This document shows positions 1-8,022 of a stretch of DNA of 38,704 bases, one piece after another (the stretch's first letter is position 1; each line of letters begins with the position of its first letter). Position numbers and translations under genes: made by a program. The stretch is from the NCBI RefSeq assembly GCF_003946265.1, contig NZ_RHNO01000021.1, positions 1 through 38,704 on the forward strand, in the 5' to 3' direction. The stretch is from Levilactobacillus yonginensis (GTDB lineage: Bacteria; Bacillota; Bacilli; Lactobacillales; Lactobacillaceae). The notes below the pieces were generated by a model. It saw only the letters and a program-made list of their open reading frames with translations. It did not search any database and was not told the DNA's origin.

Positions 1-13
1 TGCTAACTATCAT

Positions 14-34
14 AAGGGAGAGGCTTTCCCTTTT
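14..34 (+). terminator. Possible short terminator at the window edge
   Basis: AAGGGA at 14-19 pairs with TCCCTT at 27-32 across a 7-nt loop and runs into TTTT. It could end a plus-strand gene lying before the window. The stem is short, so this is tentative. Confidence 0.3.
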
Positions 35-116
35 CAATTGCTTATTTTTCTATTTACACATAATTATTTAAACACTCCCTCAGGGCTTAGCCGGTTTACT
101 TATCTATTTAACTTAA

Positions 117-659
117 CTACAGGTTGAAAATACTGAAACACCTACTATGTCTGACACAATAAGGATTGGATATTAGGGTTTAATCATACATAGCGGGAAA
201 TTGTCGCCTTACCGTTCGCCAAATTTGGACTGGAACGCGGTGGGAAGGACGGGACAAGCCAAAGAGCGGTCTTGTCCCTCACTTGAAGCCACAAAACCTG
301 TCTTCAAGTCGCCATTTTCAAGAAAATCACCTAAAAATCCCACGGCTGAGTTCAAATTTGGCTCACTCTCGGCTGCCTGGTGGAGCAACAATAATATTGC
401 GTAAGTGTTGTCACTCAGACATTTAAACTAACTTAGTTCCCAGAACCCGTTTAACCGGAGGCGGTCAGAGGTGGAGCCAGCTGTGTCGACGGTGTTAGCC
501 GATTTTCGGCTTACAGCGTGGGACGTGTTTGGAGACTGGTGGTTTTCCAGGCTTCAAACCGAGCCGGAGGACCGCTTTTCAGGCCGGAGGCGTTCCCCAC
601 AGCAGGCGGAATCTCTGACCGCCGCAGGTGGCTGGGTGAGACTAACTTTCAACCTTTAG
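117..659 (+). repeat. MITE-like structured repeat, copy A (full length)
   Basis: A roughly 540-bp intergenic element found again at 5296-5872 (inverted), 9919-10256 (internally deleted) and as a fragment at 34049-34115. The ends are inverted repeats: CTACAGGTTGAAA at 117-129 and TTTCAACCTTTAG at 647-659 (12 of 13 paired). The hexamer ACTTAA lies directly outside both ends (111-116 and 660-665), as a target duplication would. Inside are several hairpins: GGGACAAG/CTTGTCCC, ACTTGAAG/CTTCAAGT (near 281-315), AGCCGA/TCGGCT (near 497-512) and a long-range stem at 460-470 with 613-623. Short open frames exist but are not conserved between copies (a one-base insertion in C, a stop in B), so it is probably not protein coding. 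No transposase is present, so mobility would need help from elsewhere. The family name is unknown to me. Confidence 0.85.
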
Positions 660-677
660 ACTTAATCTGATTTGCTA

Positions 678-854
678 TTATCTGCGAAAAATCATGCGGC
701 CAATATCCTGACTAAAAACGGTAAAACTAAAACCAATCAGCGCTACTAACGACGTTACCACCGTTGAAAATTGAAACCCATACACAATGATCCCTAACCC
801 CACAATGGCGATAACGTCGCCGAAAATACTGTGGCGTTTCCCCTCTTTTGCCAT
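678..854 (-). CDS. Small two-TM membrane protein, 58 aa, function unknown
   Basis: An open frame of 58 codons on the minus strand, starting MAKEGKRHSIFGDVIAIV and ending GRMIFRR before TAA. A short basic N-terminus is followed by two hydrophobic stretches (about residues 13-29 and 33-52) and a basic tail, the usual look of a real small membrane protein rather than a chance frame. GGGAGA about 9 nt upstream of the ATG can serve as ribosome site. Its 3' end lies 18 bp from the right end of repeat copy A, so the two converge. I do not recognise a family and infer only membrane location. Confidence 0.6.
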   Translation of the reverse strand: MAKEGKRHSIFGDVIAIVGLGIIVYGFQFSTVVTSLVALIGFSFTVFSQDIGRMIFRR

Positions 855-1192
855 TTCATCTGTTCTCCCATCTCTCTGTCTGATTCACAGCTAACTTTAG
901 CAGAAAACAACCAGCGGACGAAACGAAACGTCTTACAAGTATTGTTATATCAAGGGCTCTAGCGGCTAACCCCGTTGTGATACGGTGCTTTAAGTCAAGA
1001 CATTTTCACAATAACGAATAATGTCGGATAAAAATAATTTATACCACAATAATTTTGAATCGGCTATAATGGAAGATATCTATACTGAGTAAAATCATTA
1101 CCATTCAAACAGTTACCGGTACGTGATTTCCTAGTCATTCGACGTAATCCGTCGACAAAACATTGCGTTTTTTAACGAAAGGAGGCGACACC
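855..1192. promoter_or_regulatory. Leader/promoter region of the ugp operon
   Basis: No gene is seen in this 338-bp stretch. Candidate -10 boxes are TATAAT at 1065-1070 and TATACT at 1081-1086; TTGAAT at 1055-1060 is the only -35-like hexamer nearby and its spacing to 1081 (20 bp) is poor. GTTGTGA at 974-980 and TCACAATAAC at 1006-1015 form a loose inverted pair that could be an operator. The ribosome site of ugpC (AAAGGAGG) sits at its right end. Confidence 0.3.
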
Positions 1193-2236
1193 ATGCAGGT
1201 TGCCCTTCAAAACATCACATTGGCCTATGACCACCATCCCGCTATCCTAGACCATTTTTCAGCGACCATCCCCGACGGTGAGTTAGTCGCGCTACTGGGT
1301 CCTAGCGGGAGCGGTAAAACCACGATTCTAAACCTGCTTGCCGGGCTACTGACCCCGGCAGCTGGTCAAATCTTGTTTGATCAGACCGATGTCACCTCAC
1401 AGGATAGCCGACAGCGTAACATTGGCATGGTCTTTCAGGATTACGCGCTGTACCCCCACCTCACCGTGCGGGATAACATTGCTTTTCCCTTAAAAATGGC
1501 CCACGTCAAGAAACATAACCGTTATCAACGAGCTACGAACTTGGCGGAACTGGTCCAAGTGACCGATCAACTCGATGAGTTTCCCCGTAACCTTTCCGGC
1601 GGCCAGCAGCAGCGGGTCGCCATCGCCCGGGCGCTCGCTAAGCAACCCAACCTCCTGCTATTGGACGAACCCCTGGCCAGCCTAGACACAGCCTTGCGTG
1701 AAGACCTCCGCACCGTCATTCGCCACATCCAACAACAGACTGGCGTCACGACCTTACTGGTGACCCACGACCAAGAGGACGCCCTCCAAATTGCCGACCA
1801 CATCATGATTCTCGCCAATGGCCAGCTCCAACAAGTTGGCACCAGTGCCGAGCTATACCGTCACCCACATAATCAGGCCGTCGCCGCCTTCATCGGTCAC
1901 CCCCCAATCAACCTGTTGCCAGTCGCAACGCTACCGGCAAAGTTACGCGCCTTACTGCCAGCTAGTGCGCTCGCTCAAGCCACCACGCTCGGTATCCGTA
2001 GTGAGACCATCCTGCCCACCACGCCCGACGTAGCAACCTTTTCGGCCAATATTACCCAGCAGGTTCAGTTGGGCCGTGACACGCAAACGCACCTACATAA
2101 TCTGGTCGGTACTTTTGTCAGCACCGCCATTGCCCCCACGACCGCAACTCAGGTTGCCCTAACCGTTGCCCCACAAGGTTGTCATCTATTTAACCACGCT
2201 GGCATGTGTCTTTGGTCGGGTGATGCTCATGCTTAA
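1193..2236 (+). CDS. ugpC: Ugp/MalK-type ABC importer ATP-binding protein
   Basis: ATPase that powers uptake through the two permeases encoded next to it, on the inner face of the membrane. Residues 36-44 are Walker A (GPSGSGKTT), Q82 the Q-loop, LSGGQQQ at 134-140 the ABC signature, LLLLDEP at 154-160 Walker B and H192 the switch histidine. The C-terminal part after about residue 235 is the MalK-like regulatory domain; at 347 residues it is slightly shorter than typical UgpC. The ATG at 1193 is chosen over an upstream in-frame TTG because AAAGGAGG lies 7 nt before it. It is first of four overlapping or abutting genes. The cargo could be glycerol-3-phosphate or its diesters, or a maltodextrin-like sugar; the binding protein favours Ugp. 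Confidence 0.85.
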   Translation: MQVALQNITLAYDHHPAILDHFSATIPDGELVALLGPSGSGKTTILNLLAGLLTPAAGQILFDQTDVTSQDSRQRNIGMVFQDYALYPHLTVRDNIAFPLKMAHVKKHNRYQRATNLAELVQVTDQLDEFPRNLSGGQQQRVAIARALAKQPNLLLLDEPLASLDTALREDLRTVIRHIQQQTGVTTLLVTHDQEDALQIADHIMILANGQLQQVGTSAELYRHPHNQAVAAFIGHPPINLLPVATLPAKLRALLPASALAQATTLGIRSETILPTTPDVATFSANITQQVQLGRDTQTHLHNLVGTFVSTAIAPTTATQVALTVAPQGCHLFNHAGMCLWSGDAHA

Positions 2237-3134
2237 CGCCAAGCCCAGTGTCAAATCTACCCTCAAGGCCTTACTCTACTTGGCACCCTTCCTCATCATT
2301 ACGGGAACCTTTGCTGTCTGGCCGCTAATTCATGCGTTCTTAATGAGCAGCTACACCCACTATAACTATTACACCAACCGGGTTAGCGCGATTGGTTGGG
2401 GAAACTTCATCACGCTCTGGCACGACCCCACCTTTCAACTCGCCTGTCGAAATACGCTTTTGTTAGTGCTCGTCGTCATGCCAACGACGGTTCTGCTATC
2501 TTTACTGATTGCCCTCGAAATCAACCGCTCGCGTCACCTAGCCGGCTTCTTTCGGACCATCTACTTTCTGCCGTTTGTGACCTCCACGGTGGCCATTGGC
2601 CTGGTCTGGAATTGGTTGTTTCGTTTGGATGGCGGTCTCCTTAACCGTTTTTTAGGCTGTTTCGGGATCAACGCCATTGACTGGTTAAATGACCCCCACT
2701 ACGCGTTACCTGCGTTGATGGTGGTCTGTGTGTGGCAAGGACTCGGCATCAACATTATCCTATTTCTAGCTGGCCTCAACCACATCGATCAACGATACGC
2801 TGTAATTGCCACGCTCGACGGGGCTAGTCCTTGGCAACGATTCACCAATGTGACTTGGCCGCTGCTGTTGCCCATTACGATTCTGATTGTCGTCAACACC
2901 AGCATTACTAACTTTAAGGTATTCGACCAAGTTTACGCGCTCTTCCACGGGACGGCTGGCCCCAGCAACGCCGATCTCACGCTGATGTACTATCTCTATC
3001 AAAAATTTTACGTGGAGAATCAATTCACCTTAGCCGCTGCTAGCGGGGTCGTCCTATTCGTTCTGGTCGGCGGTTTAACCCTCCTGACCTACGGCTATTA
3101 CCGCCACCGTCGCCGCCAGTTAGGAGGTCGTTAA
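2223..3134 (+). CDS. ugpA: Ugp-type ABC importer permease (UgpA/MalF-like)
   Basis: Integral membrane subunit of the importer, about 303 residues with six predicted TM helices and a periplasmic-type loop after the first. The EAA loop that docks on the ATPase is visible in the C-terminal half (ATLDGASPWQRF). The start is taken at ATG 2223 (a second ATG follows at 2229); either overlaps the end of ugpC, which implies translational coupling. The next permease starts at the last base of its stop codon. Assignment to UgpA rests on length, topology and gene order ugpC-A-E-B; substrate is inferred. Confidence 0.85.
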   Translation: MLMLNAKPSVKSTLKALLYLAPFLIITGTFAVWPLIHAFLMSSYTHYNYYTNRVSAIGWGNFITLWHDPTFQLACRNTLLLVLVVMPTTVLLSLLIALEINRSRHLAGFFRTIYFLPFVTSTVAIGLVWNWLFRLDGGLLNRFLGCFGINAIDWLNDPHYALPALMVVCVWQGLGINIILFLAGLNHIDQRYAVIATLDGASPWQRFTNVTWPLLLPITILIVVNTSITNFKVFDQVYALFHGTAGPSNADLTLMYYLYQKFYVENQFTLAAASGVVLFVLVGGLTLLTYGYYRHRRRQLGGR

Positions 3135-3958
3135 TGATGCGTCATTACTTAAAACTAGTCACCCGCACCCTCTTCCTAACGTTGGGGGCCATTCTGATAC
3201 TCATTCCGTTTGCCTGGATGTTAGTCACCAGCCTTCAACCAGCGGCCACGACCCTGACAATTCCGACGACCTGGCTGCCCAAGTCACTGCAGTGGCTGAA
3301 TTATTGGCACGTTTGGCAGGCGGCACCGTTTGCCCGGTACTGCCTAAACTCCTTGCTGGTAACTGCCGCTACCACGGTCGGCCAACTCATCACCAGTATT
3401 TTAGCCGCTTTTGCCTTCACATATCTCCAATTCTATGGTCGCCGTACCTTATTTGGCCTATTGATTGCGCTCATGCTGGTGCCCGGGGAACTACTCTTGA
3501 TTCCCAACTTTGTGACGCTGGCCCAATTCCACTGGGTGGATACCTACGCAGCACTCATTGTTCCGTGGCTGGCCAGCGTCTTCATGGTGGTGGCACTCCA
3601 TCAAGCCTTCCGTTCCCAACCCGCCACCCTCTACATCGCAGCACACCTCGATGGTGCCAGCGATTGGCAATACCTGTGGCACATCTTGGTCCCAACGACG
3701 CGCCCCATCATCACAGCGGTGGCGCTCCTACAGGTGATTGCTTCTTGGAACGCCTTCATGTGGCCACTCATCGTCACGAACAGCGACAATCTACGGACCC
3801 TGCCGATTGGCTTGATTGCCTTCACCACCGCAGAGGGTGCCAATTATCCCCTTTTGATGGCGGCCACGGTCTGTGTCATTTTGCCATTATTAATCCTCTA
3901 CTTAGGTCTGCAAAAGTACCTGGTCATGGGGATCTCTGCAACTCACTTGAAAGGATGA
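3134..3958 (+). CDS. ugpE: Ugp-type ABC importer permease (UgpE/MalG-like)
   Basis: Second membrane subunit of the importer, 274 residues with six predicted TM helices. The EAA loop reads AAHLDGASDWQYLW, matching the partner in ugpA. The start ATG overlaps the previous stop by one base (TAATG) and has TAGGAGGT just upstream, so the two permeases should be made in equal amounts. The C-terminus (SATHLKG) resembles the usual GxxKG ending of MalG/UgpE-type permeases. Confidence 0.85.
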   Translation: MMRHYLKLVTRTLFLTLGAILILIPFAWMLVTSLQPAATTLTIPTTWLPKSLQWLNYWHVWQAAPFARYCLNSLLVTAATTVGQLITSILAAFAFTYLQFYGRRTLFGLLIALMLVPGELLLIPNFVTLAQFHWVDTYAALIVPWLASVFMVVALHQAFRSQPATLYIAAHLDGASDWQYLWHILVPTTRPIITAVALLQVIASWNAFMWPLIVTNSDNLRTLPIGLIAFTTAEGANYPLLMAATVCVILPLLILYLGLQKYLVMGISATHLKG

Positions 3959-3963
3959 ATCCG

Positions 3964-5217
3964 ATGAAACGTTTTTTCCACCTCAGTCTTAGCCTTGGTG
4001 CTCTCCTACTGCTAGGGACCCTCAGCGCTTGTACGCAGCACCAAACCAAACCCACCGCCCAACAACGGGTGACAGTGACCTTTTGGCATGGTACCAGTGG
4101 CGCCAGTGAACAGACTCTCAACCAGATGATCAAAGACTTCAACCACTCTCAATCCACCTATAAGATCGTGGGAAGTTCCCAGGGAGATTTCGCCAACGTC
4201 CAACAAAAGATTACGGCTGCGGCTAAATCACATACCCTGCCAACGATGGCCCAGACCACCTATACTAACGTCCCCAACTATGTGCGCGGTGGCTTTGTGA
4301 CGCCAATCGACCCATACCTTGCCAAACAAACGGTGGGTAAAATTGCCCCTAATTTCAAGGCGGCAACTCAGTATCAGGGCAGGACCTACGCACTGCCCTT
4401 CTCTAAATCGATTCGGGTGCTCTACTATAACCGCGACCTCCTCAAACAGAATAATATCCAGGTCCCCAAAACTTGGGCGGCCGTTGCCAAAGCTGGTAAA
4501 CAAGTCCGTGCCCAGGGACTGACGGGGCTGGCCTTAGACCAAAGCCTTTCATCCGAGGTCGATTCACTCGCTCAGGCGGCCGGTACGCCATTGTATCAAC
4601 GACAGCCGCAACTGACCAGTCCGAACATTGTCGGCGCCACCCACGTCATCTACGACATGTTACAGGCCAAGACCGCGAAGACGGCCGGTGCAGACGGCTT
4701 CGGTAACATCAGTTTTCTCAAGGGCAAGACCCTCTTCTACAGTGGCTCATCCGCTGCACTAGGCATCATGCAGACCAGCACGCCTAAGGGACTGCACTGG
4801 GGAACAGCACCACAGCCGAGTTATCAGGGCAAGCGGCGACCCGCCATTGCCGGTAACGACCTAGTCCTCTTTAAATCAGCTTCTAAGGACCAACGTAAAG
4901 GCGCGGCGGCCTTTATGCAGTTCTTACTGGCTAAGAAGCAAACGTTGAAGTGGGCCAAGGCCACCGGTTATCTCCCGCTAACAACCACCGCGTTAAAGAG
5001 TCAGAATTACCAAAAGTATTTACGCCAACATCCCCTGGCAAAGGCAGCGGCCCAATCACTGCCTGATGGTTTCATGGACCCCACCCTCGTCGGGTACACC
5101 CAATATCAGGCTGACGTGAACCAAATGCTTAGTCAGTTAAGTACTGGCGAAACGACACCAGAAAAGGGATTAGCTAAGCTGCAGCAACAGGTAAAAACCA
5201 TGCTTGCTGATCAATAA
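3964..5217 (+). CDS. ugpB: Extracellular solute-binding lipoprotein (UgpB-like)
   Basis: Substrate-binding protein of the importer, 417 residues, exported and lipid-anchored outside the membrane. The signal peptide ends in a lipobox LSAC with the lipidated cysteine at residue 23. The mature N-terminus VTFWHGTSG followed by DFNHSQSTYK is typical of the UgpB branch of family 1 binding proteins. ATG 3964 is preferred because AAAGG lies 9 nt upstream; an alternative in-frame ATG at 3955 overlaps the ugpE stop but has no spacing from that ribosome site. It is the last gene of the operon and is followed by a strong terminator. Binding of glycerol-3-phosphate is inferred from family only. Confidence 0.8.
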   Translation: MKRFFHLSLSLGALLLLGTLSACTQHQTKPTAQQRVTVTFWHGTSGASEQTLNQMIKDFNHSQSTYKIVGSSQGDFANVQQKITAAAKSHTLPTMAQTTYTNVPNYVRGGFVTPIDPYLAKQTVGKIAPNFKAATQYQGRTYALPFSKSIRVLYYNRDLLKQNNIQVPKTWAAVAKAGKQVRAQGLTGLALDQSLSSEVDSLAQAAGTPLYQRQPQLTSPNIVGATHVIYDMLQAKTAKTAGADGFGNISFLKGKTLFYSGSSAALGIMQTSTPKGLHWGTAPQPSYQGKRRPAIAGNDLVLFKSASKDQRKGAAAFMQFLLAKKQTLKWAKATGYLPLTTTALKSQNYQKYLRQHPLAKAAAQSLPDGFMDPTLVGYTQYQADVNQMLSQLSTGETTPEKGLAKLQQQVKTMLADQ

Positions 5218-5225
5218 TCGCAAAA

Positions 5226-5269
5226 AAAGATAGTCCCAGAAATCAGGTGTGATTTCTGGGACTATCTTT
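5226..5269 (+). terminator. Rho-independent terminator of the ugp operon
   Basis: A perfect 20-bp stem (arms 5226-5245 and 5250-5269) with a 4-nt loop, preceded by A residues and ending in a T-rich tract. It lies 8 bp after the ugpB stop and could work in both directions. Confidence 0.9.
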
Positions 5270-5295
5270 CTTTACAATGATATTTAGTTTAACGA

Positions 5296-5872
5296 TTAAA
5301 GGTTGCAAGTTAGAAAACCGTTATCAAACCAAGACTAGTAAAGCATTACAGGTTTAAAATTAGTCTCACCCAGCCACCTGCGGCAGTCAGAGATTCCGCC
5401 TGCTGTGGGGAACGCCTCCGGCCTGAAAAGCGGTCCTTCGGCTCGGTTTGACCCCTGGAAAAGCTACCAGTCTCCAAACACGTCCCACGCTGTAAGCCGA
5501 AAATCGACTAACACCGTCGACACAGCAGACTCCACCTCTGACCACCTTCGGTTAAACGGGTTCTTGAAAAGTAAGCTAGCTTGCATGCCTGAGTGACAGC
5601 ACTTACTCAGTATTATTGGCATGCCACTAGGTAGCCAAGAGCGAGCCAAATTTGGATTCAGCCGTGGTATTTTCAAGTGTCTTTCTTGAAAATGGCGACT
5701 TGAAGACGTGCTTGGCGGCTTCAAGCGAGGGACAAGACCACTTTTTGGCTTGTCCCGTCCTTCCCATCGCGTTCCAGTCCAAATTTGGCGAACGGTAAAG
5801 CGGCAATTTTTCACTATATCCGACTAAATCCCAATACCCAATCCTGGTTGTTTCAGTGCTTTCAACCTTTAG
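5296..5872 (-). repeat. MITE-like structured repeat, copy B (inverted)
   Basis: The same element as at 117-659, in reverse orientation. Its ends are TTAAAGGTTGCAA (5296-5308) and TTTCAACCTTTAG (5860-5872), inverted with 11 of 13 paired. Imperfect direct repeats TTTAGTTTAACGATT (5283-5297) and TTTAGTTTAGCAATT (5868-5882) bracket it. Relative to copy A it has about 40 extra bp near one end (5309-5355) and lacks about 20 bp near the other. The stem at 5382-5392 with 5536-5546 pairs fully only if read as RNA from the minus strand, with two G.U pairs. An open frame of 116 codons (5464-5814) is contained in it but is not shared by the other copies. Confidence 0.85.
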
Positions 5873-5940
5873 TTTAGCAATTAATACTTGTAATAGGACT
5901 GCTTACCTGTCGTCACAAGTGCAGCTCACTTAGAAATTCA

Positions 5941-6621
5941 CTATTGTGCAAACTTCAACTGGCGATTGCGGCTATCAATACCGTTGATAATCTGATCCAG
6001 TAAAATAGCCATTTCCTTTTGATCACGAACCGCCGTTGCTTGTTCCAACTGGTCAATCGTGGCTAGCACAGAGCGTTCTGTCAATTGAGCAGCCGGCGAG
6101 GACTTTACCTGACTAGCGTGAGCCAAGTCGTAAGCCTCTTCGACTTTTTTCTTTAAGTCTGCATCCTGTGTCCGTGCCAGAATACCCGCTAGTTTGCCAG
6201 AACTGCGTTTAACAAACTGTAATTCCTGTTCATGAACAACTAAGGCGTCCGCTGTTCGTTCATTAGCAATAATATGGGCAATCAAGATAATCGCGTACAG
6301 TGCCGTAATGATGACCTGACTGACCAGACTCAGCGTTCCCTGGTCTGGATAAAAGAAAATAAAGATCAAGCCACACACAAACGTGATAAAGAAATACGTC
6401 GCTGAAATACTGTACAGTGACATGCTAAAGACAGCAGCACTACTACTTCTCCGCACCATGAAGGGCGTAACCAGTAACAGCACGTAAGACAAGTGAATAA
6501 ATCCATATGCCCACCAAACACTGGCTGCTTGATTAGCACCTCCCAAGACGAAGAAAACAATGTTAAAGGCTATCAGGAAAATTGCGTCCAAGAGTACCCA
6601 AAGATTTTGTTGTTTAGACAT
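5941..6621 (-). CDS. Four-TM membrane protein with cytoplasmic helical tail
   Basis: 226 residues. Hydrophobic segments at about 8-28, 35-56, 62-90 and 98-120 are followed by a charged, probably helical tail of some 100 residues. I do not recognise a family. It starts 8 bp after the stop of the SPFH gene, so both are surely co-transcribed, and it is the last gene of the group that begins at 9358. By context it may be the membrane partner of the SPFH protein. Downstream of its stop in the direction of transcription lies repeat copy B; no ordinary terminator is visible. Confidence 0.8.
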   Translation of the reverse strand: MSKQQNLWVLLDAIFLIAFNIVFFVLGGANQAASVWWAYGFIHLSYVLLLVTPFMVRRSSSAAVFSMSLYSISATYFFITFVCGLIFIFFYPDQGTLSLVSQVIITALYAIILIAHIIANERTADALVVHEQELQFVKRSSGKLAGILARTQDADLKKKVEEAYDLAHASQVKSSPAAQLTERSVLATIDQLEQATAVRDQKEMAILLDQIINGIDSRNRQLKFAQ

Positions 6622-6629
6622 CTAGCACC

Positions 6630-7736
6630 TCACATCCGGTCCAGTACTTCTGCCACCTTGGCATCATACTGTTCCTGTGTAATCAAAGAGGCCGCTAGCA
6701 TCTTTTTGAGCTTCATTAGAACGGCCATATCATCTGGTTGATCATCTGCTGGTTTCGCAGTTTCTTTGGGTTCGGCAGCACCGCTTAATGGAGACAGCAT
6801 TCGCTTACTCATATCGCCAACCACGCCGCCGGAAGCTACGCCCATGCCAATCCCCGCACCCATCGCGGCCACACCGCCAGCACCGGAATTATTTGAAAGG
6901 TTCGTTAAGATATTCGCCGCTTGTTGCTTACCCCAATCATCACCAAGCACATCCATAACCGCTTTGTCCCCTTGAGCCAGTTTGCCTTTAGCAATGGCGC
7001 CGATTTGAGATTCATCAATGGCATCGTACTTCGTGGTATCGATATCTAAACCGGCCAGTGAGAATGTGACACAGGTCAATCCGTAGTCGGCAAAAACCTC
7101 ATCGAGCTTAGGCGCAATTTGCGTTGATAGGTCTTCTAAATAGGCATCTAACCCAATCAGTTCCTGCTGAAGGCCATTCAAAAAGATGGAAATAGTTGAC
7201 TTGATTTTTCCTTGAAACTCGTTAGAAAAATACTTCGTTAACTCATCTTGCGTTTGGTAAGGAACGTTATTACCCAGTAATTTTTCTAAAAACTTTGCTG
7301 GATTAGTGATTCGCACCTTGTACGCACCACGGACCCGGGCAGACGTCCGAATTCCCCAAACTTTGTCTCGTACCTGGATCGGTGTTTGGGAACCCCAGAG
7401 GATTTCCTCACTGTCCGCTTTCCGCACGAAATAGACAACACAGTTAAAAGTACTGACACCGCCGGACATAGCATTGCGCAACCGGCTGATGAATGGGTAG
7501 TTCTCCGTCGACAAATGATAGGTACCGTTATCAAAGACTTGTTCAATCGTCCCGCTCTTGATAAAGATAGCCTCTTCACCAGGCATGACGACCACCGTGG
7601 AATTCGTATTGAAATCCTCTTCGGGTTGCCGCCAAATCAGCAACTCTCCTGCGCCAGTATTCTTAATGACGTCGGTCATGTGCTTCTTGCCGTTAACGAA
7701 GGCCGCTTCATTTTTGTTTCGACCAAATAATGACAT
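6630..7736 (-). CDS. SPFH/Band-7 protein with C-terminal SHOCT-like motif (YdjI-like)
   Basis: 368 residues. The N-terminal two thirds (about 20-250) have the SPFH/Band-7 layout of the YdjI or 'virion core protein' type, a soluble scaffold that sits at the membrane surface. A Gly/Ala/Met-rich stretch follows (about 270-315), then a Pro/Asp linker, and the end (LKKMLAASLITQEQYDAKV) is a SHOCT-like motif. ATG 7736 is preferred over an adjacent TTG at 7739 because TAAGGAGGAA gives 7-nt spacing. In Bacillus, ydjI is linked to pspA and ydjG/ydjH in envelope-stress response; the neighbours here (zinc-ribbon protein, one-TM protein, four-TM protein) fit a variant of that module, but no PspA is present in the window. 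Confidence 0.8.
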   Translation of the reverse strand: MSLFGRNKNEAAFVNGKKHMTDVIKNTGAGELLIWRQPEEDFNTNSTVVVMPGEEAIFIKSGTIEQVFDNGTYHLSTENYPFISRLRNAMSGGVSTFNCVVYFVRKADSEEILWGSQTPIQVRDKVWGIRTSARVRGAYKVRITNPAKFLEKLLGNNVPYQTQDELTKYFSNEFQGKIKSTISIFLNGLQQELIGLDAYLEDLSTQIAPKLDEVFADYGLTCVTFSLAGLDIDTTKYDAIDESQIGAIAKGKLAQGDKAVMDVLGDDWGKQQAANILTNLSNNSGAGGVAAMGAGIGMGVASGGVVGDMSKRMLSPLSGAAEPKETAKPADDQPDDMAVLMKLKKMLAASLITQEQYDAKVAEVLDRM

Positions 7737-7791
7737 CAAATTCCTCCTTATAATTCAGATTGCTAGTTAGCCTAAAGAACTAGTTGTACAA

Positions 7792-7858
7792 AAACGAGAT
7801 GAGAGCTTACTTAACTGCCACAATGATTAGTATCAGTCGGTAAGCCTTCATCTCGTTT
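7792..7858 (-). terminator. Long hairpin terminator between the one-TM gene and the SPFH gene
   Basis: AAACGAGATGA (7792-7802) pairs with TCATCTCGTTT (7848-7858), with an inner GCTTAC/GTAAGC stem. Read on the minus strand it ends in a T run. It likely ends or attenuates transcription from the upstream genes, so the SPFH gene may have partly independent expression. A weaker hairpin AAGAAT/ATTCTT at 7904-7919 lies just before it. The remainder of 7737-8022 shows nothing else. Confidence 0.65.
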
Positions 7859-8022
7859 AATGTTATTGTGGGTTATATCTTAATTTAAATAGTCTGTGCT
7901 TAAAAGAATGATTATTCTTATGAGCATACCCATTATCGCTTAATGCCACCGTCACTGCACCGTGGGTAACGGCTAAACGCAACGAATTTATTCATATACC
8001 CCAGTACCTCTCGACTTAAAGC

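Noticed and set aside
471-659. 62-codon frame in repeat copy A
   Set aside because: Copy C has a one-base insertion and copy B a stop in this frame, so coding is not conserved.
3292-3963. Upstream open extension of the ugpB frame
   Set aside because: It overlaps ugpE in another frame; the lipoprotein signal and ribosome site place the start at 3964.
5464-5814. 116-codon frame on the minus strand
   Set aside because: It lies wholly in repeat copy B, and the frame is not kept in copies A and C.
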